Positions 1-4,717 of a DNA stretch of 6,856 nt are shown here, one piece after another (positions within the stretch are counted from its first letter, which is position 1; each line of letters starts with the position of its first letter). The notes under the pieces are model-generated. The model saw only the letters and a program-made list of their open reading frames with translations, ran no database searches and was not told where the DNA came from. This DNA comes from JANMJD01 sp031371195 (GTDB lineage Bacteria; Actinomycetota; Acidimicrobiia; Acidimicrobiales; Ilumatobacteraceae): NCBI GenBank assembly GCA_031371195.1, contig JANMJD010000386.1, forward strand, positions 1-6,856, given 5' to 3'. The position numbers were made by a program, and so were the translations under genes.

Positions 1-192
1 GCCGACGATCTCGACCTCGCCGGGGCGGTACGGGTCGCCACGGCAGCGCTGGCAGGCCCCGACCGAGCGATCGCCCCGACCGAACTCGAGGTCGCCTCGT
101 TGACCCGTACCAACGGCCGCCGGTGCTTCAAGCGGCACAGCGACGAGGATGTCGCTGCGCTACTGGCGCCTGGTGCACCCGTCGCGACCTGA
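1..192 (+). CDS. prcA: 20S proteasome alpha subunit, C-terminal end (5' truncated)
   Basis: The frame is open from base 1 to a TGA at 190-192, giving the last 63 residues of a protein whose start lies upstream. The segment GAVRVATAALAG followed by LEVASLTRTNGRRCFKRHS resembles the end of actinobacterial proteasome alpha subunits, where a helix is followed by an LEVAxLDxxRxRRxFRR strand and a short variable tail. The family forms the outer rings of the 20S core that gate entry of pupylated substrates; the subunit itself is not catalytic. Only the end of the last helix, the final strand and the tail are visible, so the N-terminal gate residues cannot be assessed. The tail is short and ends in PVAT. 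The identification is strengthened by pafA starting 91 nt downstream on the same strand, the usual genomic partner. The beta subunit prcB and pup would be expected upstream of the window. Confidence 0.86.
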   Translation, partial: ADDLDLAGAVRVATAALAGPDRAIAPTELEVASLTRTNGRRCFKRHSDEDVAALLAPGAPVAT

Positions 193-248
193 ATCGTCGG
201 GTTCGCCTGGCAGAACTCGGGTCGGTGGAAACATCTGCGGCCACCGGT

Positions 249-283
249 GTGTCGAGCGCGTAGCGGCTCGCTAGGTTGCGGGG
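249..283 (+). promoter_or_regulatory. Putative leaderless promoter of pafA
   Basis: A TAGGTT hexamer at 272-277 fits the actinobacterial -10 pattern TANNNT and ends 6 nt before the pafA ATG, the spacing expected when transcription starts at the start codon itself. A weak -35 candidate, GTGTCG at 249-254, lies 17 nt upstream of it. An 8-bp palindrome, CACCGGTG at 242-249, abuts that hexamer. There is no well-spaced Shine-Dalgarno sequence: the GCGGGG run touches the ATG. If correct, pafA can be transcribed independently of prcA. This is pattern reading only. Confidence 0.42.
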
Positions 284-1642
284 ATGGAGCGTCGCATCTT
301 CGGTCTCGAGAACGAGTACGGCGTCACCTGCACTCTGCGCGGTCAGCGGCGGCTGAGTCCCGACGAGGTCGCCCGCTACCTGTTCCGTCGAGTCGTATCG
401 TGGGGTCGCAGCTCGAATGTGTTCCTGCAGAACGGGGCTCGGCTGTACCTCGATGTCGGCTCTCACCCGGAGTACGCGACACCTGAGTGCGACTCGATCT
501 ACGAATTGGTGGTCCACGACAAGGCCGGCGAGCGGATCCTCGAACAACTGCTGGTGTCGGCCGAGCAGCGACTGCGAGAAGAGGGCATCCGCGGCACGAT
601 CTACCTGTTCAAGAACAACACCGACTCGGCCGGTAACAGCTACGGCTGCCACGAGAACTACCTGACGAGCCGTCGTGACGACCTCGCCCACTACGCCGAG
701 GTGCTCATCCCGTTCCTGGTCAGCCGCCAGATCTACGCCGGGGCGGGCAAGGTGCTGCAGACGGCTCGAGGTCCGATCTACTCGATCGCCCAGCGGGCCG
801 AGCACATCTGGGAAGGCGTCTCGTCGGCGACCACCCGCAGCCGGCCGATCATCAACACCCGTGACGAGCCCCATTCCGACGCCGAGAAGTACCGCCGTCT
901 GCATGTCATCGTCGGCGACTCGAACATGAGCGAGTACACCACCTTCCTCAAGGTGGGCTCGGCGGCGATCATTCTGCGGATGCTCGAAGATCCCCAGATC
1001 GTGCTGCGCGACATGACGCTGGAGAACCCGATCCGGGCGATCCGCGAGATCAGCCACGACATGACCTGCCGACGCAAGGTCCGCCTGGCCAACGGCCGCG
1101 AGGTGAGCGCGCTCGACATCCAACGCGAGTATCTCGACCGTGCGCTCCGGTTCGCCGAATCACGCGGTCTGCCGCCACTCGAGCAGCGGGCCCTGGAGAT
1201 GTGGGAGCACTGCATCTCGACGATCGAGAACGACCCGCTGAAGCTGGATCGCGAGATCGATTGGGTGATCAAGTACAAGCTGATCGAGGCCTACCGGGCC
1301 AAGCACGATCTGCCGCTCGGCCACGCCCGCGTGCAACTCATCGACCTGCAGTACCACGACATCAGCCAGGATCGCAGCCTGTTCTACAAGCTGCAGGACC
1401 GGGGCATGGTCGAGCGGATCTGCAGCGATGCCGACATCAACGCCGCCATCGACATTCCCCCGCAGACGACGCGGGCACGCCTGCGTGGCGAGTTCATCAA
1501 GAAGGCCAAGGAGCGCAAGCGCGACTACACCGTCGATTGGGTGCATCTGAAGCTCAATGACCAGGCCCAGCGCACGGTGCTGTGCAAGGATCCGTTCAAG
1601 AGCCGCGACGAACGCGTCGAGAAGCTGATCGCCTCGCTGTGA
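284..1642 (+). CDS. pafA: Pup--protein ligase PafA
   Basis: PafA uses ATP to activate the C-terminal glutamate of Pup and joins it by an isopeptide bond to substrate lysines, marking them for the mycobacterial-type proteasome. The 452-residue product has the same length as the Mycobacterium tuberculosis protein and aligns by eye over its whole length. Visible hallmarks are the start MERRIFGLENEYGVTC with Glu9, then LYLDVGSHPEYAT (residues 54-66) holding Tyr55, the putative catalytic base Asp57 and Glu63, which correspond to known Mg-ATP and catalytic positions of the family. Further conserved blocks are LFKNNTDSAGNSYGCHENYL (108-127), RAEHIWEGVSSATTRSRPII (171-190) and the C-terminal-domain blocks TTRARLRGEF and DWVHLKLNDQAQRTVLCKDP. 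These features favour ligase over the related depupylase Dop. The ATG at 284 is chosen because it gives the standard PafA N-terminus. The gene appears intact. Unlike in mycobacteria, pafB and pafC do not follow it here. Confidence 0.98.
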   Translation: MERRIFGLENEYGVTCTLRGQRRLSPDEVARYLFRRVVSWGRSSNVFLQNGARLYLDVGSHPEYATPECDSIYELVVHDKAGERILEQLLVSAEQRLREEGIRGTIYLFKNNTDSAGNSYGCHENYLTSRRDDLAHYAEVLIPFLVSRQIYAGAGKVLQTARGPIYSIAQRAEHIWEGVSSATTRSRPIINTRDEPHSDAEKYRRLHVIVGDSNMSEYTTFLKVGSAAIILRMLEDPQIVLRDMTLENPIRAIREISHDMTCRRKVRLANGREVSALDIQREYLDRALRFAESRGLPPLEQRALEMWEHCISTIENDPLKLDREIDWVIKYKLIEAYRAKHDLPLGHARVQLIDLQYHDISQDRSLFYKLQDRGMVERICSDADINAAIDIPPQTTRARLRGEFIKKAKERKRDYTVDWVHLKLNDQAQRTVLCKDPFKSRDERVEKLIASL

Positions 1643-1697
1643 CCGTCGGTGGTCGCATCGGCGCATGGGATCAGCGCCGCCCGACATGGTTGAACCC

Positions 1698-1713
1698 GGG
1701 CGGGGGGCCGCCC
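1698..1713 (+). terminator. GC-rich stem-loop between pafA and lepB
   Basis: GGGCGG at 1698-1703 pairs perfectly with CCGCCC at 1708-1713 around a four-base GGGG loop, 55 nt after the pafA stop and 34 nt before the lepB ATG. No T-run follows, so it is not a classical intrinsic terminator. It could be a weak terminator, an mRNA end-protecting hairpin or chance in GC-rich sequence. Confidence 0.3.
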
Positions 1714-1747
1714 ATCGCGGCCGCAATCCTTGTACGGTGGGTGGTCG

Positions 1748-2395
1748 ATGAGCCAGGTGCCGTACGTGACTGATGAGCAAGCGTTCGCGCCGGGCGAGAG
1801 CGACGAGTACGATGCGCCGCTGCCCGAGGCGTCGGGTGGTATCGGGCGGGCGGTACGCGAGTGGGTGGTCGTCATTGCGGTGGCGCTCGGTGTAGCGCTG
1901 CTGATCAGGGGTTTCGCGATTGCACCGTTCTACATTCCGAGTGAATCGATGTACGACACGTTGCATACGAAGGACCGGATCCTGGTCAACAAGCTGTCGT
2001 ATCGGTTGCATGATGTCCGTCGTGGTGACGTGGTCGTCTTCGAGACGCCGCCGGGGGTCGATTTCGGCGATGACCGGATCAAGGATCTGATCAAGCGGGT
2101 GATCGGGCTGCCCGGTGACGTGGTCGAGATCCACGATTGCAGCGTGTTCGTCAATGGGCAGCGGTTGGACGAGCCGTACATCCAAGGCGATTGCACGCAG
2201 CCGGGTAATGCGTCATCCGATCCCGACGGCGATGGGCGGATCATCGTGCCGGCGAAGTCGTACTTCGTGATGGGGGACAACCGCGTGCCGGGCCAATCCT
2301 GGGACAGCCGATTCTGGGGGTTCGTGAACGAGAACCTGATCGTCGGGCGGGCGTTCGTAGTGATCCTCCCCTTCGGCCATTGGCAATGGCTATAG
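1748..2395 (+). CDS. lepB: Signal peptidase I (type I leader peptidase)
   Basis: This membrane-bound serine protease of family S26 removes signal peptides from exported proteins on the outer face of the cytoplasmic membrane, using a Ser-Lys dyad. The 215-residue product has a cytoplasmic acidic tail of about 35 residues, one transmembrane segment (about 39-54), then the catalytic domain. The nucleophile lies in IPSESMYDTL (Ser67, followed by the conserved Met68), the general base in IKRVIGLPGDVVEI (Lys116), and the conserved last box is MGDNRVPGQSWDSRFWG (175-191). Cys131 and Cys149 flank the VNGQRLDEPYI hairpin and may form a disulfide; that is inference. The ATG at 1748 is preferred, with a weak GGTGGG ribosome site just upstream; an in-frame TTG at 1730 would add six residues. 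A TACGGT at 1733-1738 could be a -10 element. Glycine codon choice differs from that of pafA (see findings). The gene converges on a reverse-strand phosphodiesterase gene. Confidence 0.96.
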   Translation: MSQVPYVTDEQAFAPGESDEYDAPLPEASGGIGRAVREWVVVIAVALGVALLIRGFAIAPFYIPSESMYDTLHTKDRILVNKLSYRLHDVRRGDVVVFETPPGVDFGDDRIKDLIKRVIGLPGDVVEIHDCSVFVNGQRLDEPYIQGDCTQPGNASSDPDGDGRIIVPAKSYFVMGDNRVPGQSWDSRFWGFVNENLIVGRAFVVILPFGHWQWL

Positions 2396-2504
2396 CTGGT
2401 GTTCGGGACTGGTCTCCGCTCGCCTGACGGCTCGCTTTGACCGCTCCCTCACGGCTCACTGCGCCTGGCGGCGCGACGCTCGCAGCTGGTGTTCGGGACT
2501 GGTC
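2394..2504. repeat. Convergent intergenic repeat: 21-bp direct repeats around imperfect tandem units
   Basis: A perfect 21-bp direct repeat beginning AGCTGGTGTTCGGGACTGG occurs at 2394-2414 and 2484-2504, 90 bp apart. The first copy starts inside the lepB TAG stop and the second ends inside the TCA that encodes the opposing gene's TGA stop, so the pair spans the whole 107-nt convergent gap. Between them are two imperfect units starting CCGCTC at 2416-2436 and 2441-2460, sharing a CCT-x-ACGGCTC-x-CT core. GCGCC and GGCGC at 2461-2465 and 2470-2474 could form a 5-bp stem with a TGGC loop. No T-run is present, so an ordinary intrinsic terminator is not evident. It may be a dispersed repeat; only a genome comparison could show that. 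Confidence 0.75.
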
Positions 2505-3228
2505 AGGGCGGGCCGATCTCGGTGGAGTAGACGGTCATCATCCGGTCGACCCAGTCGCTGAAGACGCCATCGATACCCATCCGGAACGCGGCCTGCAAGC
2601 CCTCGTCGAATTGGATGTCCCACGACAGGGCGCAGCGATCGAAGCGGTGGAACAGGGCGACGAGGCCTCCGGTCCAGTCGGAGTGGTGCATGTTGATGCC
2701 GTCGATGCCCTCACTGGCCAGCGTGGCAGCTCGGCGTTCCGGGCCTTCCTTGATGCGGGCGAGTCTGGTCGACTCGATCAGTTTCACCTCGTCGGACAGT
2801 TCACGTAGGCCGGCGAGCCCCTGCCAGGTGGTCTGGCACAGCCACAGGCGGGGCAGTAGATCGGCTCCGGCCTCCCGGACCGTGTGGATCACGGTCGGGC
2901 CGGCAGTGGCGTCCTTCACATCGAGCGAGAGATGGAACCCGGTTCCACAGGCCTCGATCAGGTCGGTGAGACTCGGAACATGGGCGGGCAGACTCGCACG
3001 GGAAACGTCGCGAATGGCTTGCTTACGCAGGCGGGATTTGACGACGCCGTCGTGATCGAGCACGGCGACACCGTCCGAGGTGAGCCAGACGTCGCTCTCG
3101 AGTCCGGTCGCGCCCAGCTTCAGCGCCAGTCGGAAGGATTCCAACGTGTTCTCCGCAGCGTGAGCGCGCGCCCCGCGATGGGCGAACGCCACGGGAGGAT
3201 CGATCAGGGACGGGAGCCGCTGTTGCAC
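2503..3228 (-). CDS. Glycerophosphodiester phosphodiesterase family protein
   Basis: This family splits glycerophosphodiesters into sn-glycerol 3-phosphate and an alcohol with a metal-dependent TIM-barrel active site. The predicted 241-residue product has the expected N-terminal motifs in order: AFAHRGARAHAAENT (14-28) with His17 and Arg18, LESDVWLTSDG (43-53) with metal-ligand candidates Glu44 and Asp46, and VAVLDHD (54-60) with His59 as the second catalytic histidine. The end, ALSWDI followed by GIDGVFSDWVDRMM, matches the last strand and helix of the barrel. No signal peptide or membrane segment is visible, so it is probably cytoplasmic. The GTG at 3228 is chosen because it lies 16 codons before the HRG motif; the same frame stays open much further upstream, but that part overlaps tatB and is a shadow. 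It is the only reverse-strand gene, divergent from tatB and convergent with lepB. The substrate cannot be specified, so no gene symbol is given. Confidence 0.9.
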   Translation of the reverse strand: MQQRLPSLIDPPVAFAHRGARAHAAENTLESFRLALKLGATGLESDVWLTSDGVAVLDHDGVVKSRLRKQAIRDVSRASLPAHVPSLTDLIEACGTGFHLSLDVKDATAGPTVIHTVREAGADLLPRLWLCQTTWQGLAGLRELSDEVKLIESTRLARIKEGPERRAATLASEGIDGINMHHSDWTGGLVALFHRFDRCALSWDIQFDEGLQAAFRMGIDGVFSDWVDRMMTVYSTEIGPP

Positions 3229-3250
3229 AGATGAATTGTCGCAGTGCGAC
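3229..3250 (-). promoter_or_regulatory. Possible leaderless -10 and palindrome upstream of the phosphodiesterase gene
   Basis: Read on the reverse strand, GACAAT (3240 down to 3235) ends 6 nt before the GTG start at 3228, a spacing that fits leaderless transcription. No Shine-Dalgarno sequence and no convincing -35 element are seen. A 13-nt palindrome, GTCGCA-G-TGCGAC at 3238-3250, overlaps the hexamer and could be a repressor site. Both readings are tentative. Confidence 0.28.
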
Positions 3251-3272
3251 GGCGGTGCCGCCCAGCCGGCGC

Positions 3273-3315
3273 CCAGGCGACTCCCGGCCGACTCCCAACC
3301 GACTTCATCGCCTGG
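3273..3315. repeat. Inverted repeat with 11-bp tandem units in the divergent promoter region
   Basis: CCAGGCGA at 3273-3280 and TCGCCTGG at 3308-3315 are perfect 8-bp inverted arms separated by 27 nt. Overlapping this are three head-to-tail 11-bp units at 3278-3310: CGACTCCCGGC, CGACTCCCAAC and CGACTTCATCG; the first two differ at two positions and the third is more diverged. The element lies between the divergent phosphodiesterase and tatB starts, where operators commonly sit, but no regulator can be named. Confidence 0.5.
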
Positions 3316-3356
3316 CCGACGCAGAGGTGAACCTCGCGGCAGCGCCGTCGTCCAGA

Positions 3357-3369
3357 TAGTCTCGTCGTC
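3357..3369 (+). promoter_or_regulatory. Putative leaderless -10 element of tatB
   Basis: TAGTCT at 3357-3362 fits TANNNT and ends 7 nt before the tatB GTG at 3370. No purine-rich ribosome-binding sequence precedes the GTG, which agrees with a leaderless transcript covering the tatB-tatC operon. A -35 element is not recognisable at the usual distance. Confidence 0.38.
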
Positions 3370-3894
3370 GTGTTCAACGTAACCGGAGGCGAGGTTCTGA
3401 TACTCCTCGTCCTCGCCCTGGTGGTGCTCGGACCCGAGAAACTTCCCGAAGCCGTTCGGCGTTTTGCCAAGGTCTACGCCGAGGTGAAGAAGATGAGCAC
3501 CGGGTTTCAGAGCGAACTGCGAGACGCCCTCGACGAGCCGGTCCGCGAGCTGCGGGAAACGGCCGACCTGTTCAAACAGAGCATCGAGGAGCCGGCCAGC
3601 CTGGTTCGCGAAGCGATCAAGGGTCCGGCCGACGAGATGCACAAGTCGGTCACCGACACGATGGCCGCGGCGAAGGACGCGGCGAACTCCGCCACCGACC
3701 CCTTTGCCAAGGCGGTCGGTTTCTCGGCAGGTCCGGCCCAGCCGGCGAATCCGTCATCGAGTCCCCCAGCCGCAGATCCGTTCGCGCCGCCGTCGGGTCC
3801 GCGTGTCTCGGTCGATCCAGTCGTCGCCAGCGAGGCGTCGCTGCCCGCTCCATCCCGACCCGACGCTACTGACGAGGGGGCCGCGACCGCATGA
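3370..3894 (+). CDS. tatB: Twin-arginine translocase subunit TatB (TatA/B family)
   Basis: TatB works with TatC as the receptor that recognises twin-arginine signal peptides, and TatA then builds the channel for folded proteins. The 174-residue product starts MFNVTGGEVLILLVLALVVL: a very short outside N-terminus with Glu8, a single transmembrane helix (about 9-20), then the hinge LGPEKLPE (20-27) and an amphipathic charged helix to about residue 48. Glu8 and the Gly21-Pro22 hinge are more typical of TatB than of TatA, which usually has Phe-Gly there. Residues 50-115 are charged and helical-looking; about 118-174 is a Pro/Ala/Ser-rich, probably disordered tail. The protein is longer than the 83-residue TatA found beside tatC in M. 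tuberculosis. The GTG start puts Phe at residue 2, as is common in the family. The stop overlaps tatC in ATGA, implying coupled translation. Because TatA and TatB are homologous, a dual role cannot be excluded. Confidence 0.86.
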   Translation: MFNVTGGEVLILLVLALVVLGPEKLPEAVRRFAKVYAEVKKMSTGFQSELRDALDEPVRELRETADLFKQSIEEPASLVREAIKGPADEMHKSVTDTMAAAKDAANSATDPFAKAVGFSAGPAQPANPSSSPPAADPFAPPSGPRVSVDPVVASEASLPAPSRPDATDEGAATA

Positions 3895-4694
3895 GGTGGC
3901 CGTGGAAGCGGGCCGATCGCCCGAAAAAACTGAAGACCCCCGACGATCAGATGACGCTCACCGAGCATCTGGCCGAGCTGCGCATGCGGATCATCCGGGC
4001 CACACTCGCCGTTCTGGTCGGGTTCATCATCACGTTGTCGTTCTACAACCCGATCCTCGATTGGCTGCAGCGACCCCTCGGCGACATCTGCGCATCGGCG
4101 ACGAAGTTCCGCTGCGACGGAACCACGTTTTTCTTCGGGCCCCTGCAAGGCTTCGGAACGAGAATCCAGCTGGCCAGCTACGGCGGCTTCATCATCGGGC
4201 TGCCGGTGATCCTGTGGCAGCTGTGGAAGTTCATCGTGCCCGGTCTGCATGCCCGCGAACGGCGTTACGCCGTGCCGTTCATCGTGTCGGCCGTGTTCCT
4301 GTTCCTCCTCGGTGGAGCCATAGCCCTGTGGACATTGCCGCAGGCGCTCAACTTCCTGTTCACGTTCGCCGGCGAGAGCACGGCGCCGCTCCTCGGTACC
4401 CAGGAATACGTGAAGCTCGTCGCCCTGATGATCATCGCCTTCGGCATCGGGCTGGAATTCCCGATCCTGCTGGTGTTCCTGCAGTTGGCGGGCGTGTTGT
4501 CGTATCGCAGCCTGCTCAAGCAGTGGCGCTATGCCATCGTGGGCATCGTGCTGCTGGCCGCGGTCATCACTCCGTCGGGCGACCCCATCAGTCTGGCCGC
4601 CCTGTCGGTGCCGATGTTGATCTCGTACTTCGTGGCCGCGTTGATCGGTCGTCGCATCCAGCGTCGCCGGGAGGCCGCCGACGCGGTCGGCTGA
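3891..4694 (+). CDS. tatC: Sec-independent protein translocase subunit TatC
   Basis: TatC is the six-helix membrane core of the twin-arginine export system and binds the RR motif of signal peptides. The 267-residue product carries the cytoplasmic N-terminal motif LTEHLAELRMRII (23-35), a first membrane helix to about residue 51, then the conserved block LPVILWQLWKFIVPGLHARER (104-124), whose Glu123 corresponds to the signal-peptide-binding glutamate in the first cytoplasmic loop of E. coli TatC. Further blocks are AFGIGLEFPILLVFL (183-197) and ITPSGDPIS (226-234), followed by a last hydrophobic helix and the basic cytoplasmic tail GRRIQRRR. Cys67 and Cys75 lie in the first external loop and could form a disulfide (inference). 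The ATG at 3891 overlaps the tatB stop by four bases and is preceded by a GAGGGGG ribosome site ending about 10 nt upstream. The gene is intact and of normal length. Confidence 0.97.
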   Translation: MRWPWKRADRPKKLKTPDDQMTLTEHLAELRMRIIRATLAVLVGFIITLSFYNPILDWLQRPLGDICASATKFRCDGTTFFFGPLQGFGTRIQLASYGGFIIGLPVILWQLWKFIVPGLHARERRYAVPFIVSAVFLFLLGGAIALWTLPQALNFLFTFAGESTAPLLGTQEYVKLVALMIIAFGIGLEFPILLVFLQLAGVLSYRSLLKQWRYAIVGIVLLAAVITPSGDPISLAALSVPMLISYFVAALIGRRIQRRREAADAVG

Positions 4695-4708
4695 GGCCGC
4701 CGCCGACC

Positions 4709-4717
4709 AGGAACGTG
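4709..4717 (+). promoter_or_regulatory. Ribosome-binding site of helY with clustered start codons
   Basis: AGGA at 4709-4712 precedes three consecutive in-frame start codons: GTG 4715, ATG 4718 and ATG 4721. The spacers are 2, 5 and 8 nt, so 4718 or 4721 is the likely start and GTG 4715 is too close. The site lies in the 23-nt gap after the tatC stop, consistent with helY being translated from the tat transcript. Confidence 0.6.

Noticed and set aside
128..1123. Long reverse-strand open frame (331 codons) over prcA and pafA
   Set aside because: It lies antisense to the clearly conserved pafA frame, its translation is rich in Arg, Val, His and Asp without recognisable motifs, and such mirror frames are expected in GC-rich genes.
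1160..2185. Reverse-strand open frame (341 codons) spanning the pafA end, the gap and lepB
   Set aside because: It overlaps two well-supported genes on the other strand and shows no family features.
2394..2504. CRISPR array suggested by the repeated 21-bp unit
   Set aside because: There are only two copies with a 69-bp interval containing its own related sub-repeats, no regular spacers and no cas genes in the window.
2437..2808. Forward open frame of 123 codons starting in the convergent gap
   Set aside because: Most of it is antisense to the phosphodiesterase gene, and its start lies within the repeat sequence; no ribosome site or motif was seen.
3229..3642. N-terminal extension of the phosphodiesterase open frame up to 3642
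   Set aside because: The extension runs antisense through tatB and has no conserved motif; the family domain begins just after the GTG at 3228.
3507..4250. Reverse-strand open frame (247 codons) over tatB and tatC
   Set aside because: It is the mirror of two recognised Tat genes and contains long low-complexity Ala/Gly/Ser stretches reflecting the tatB tail.
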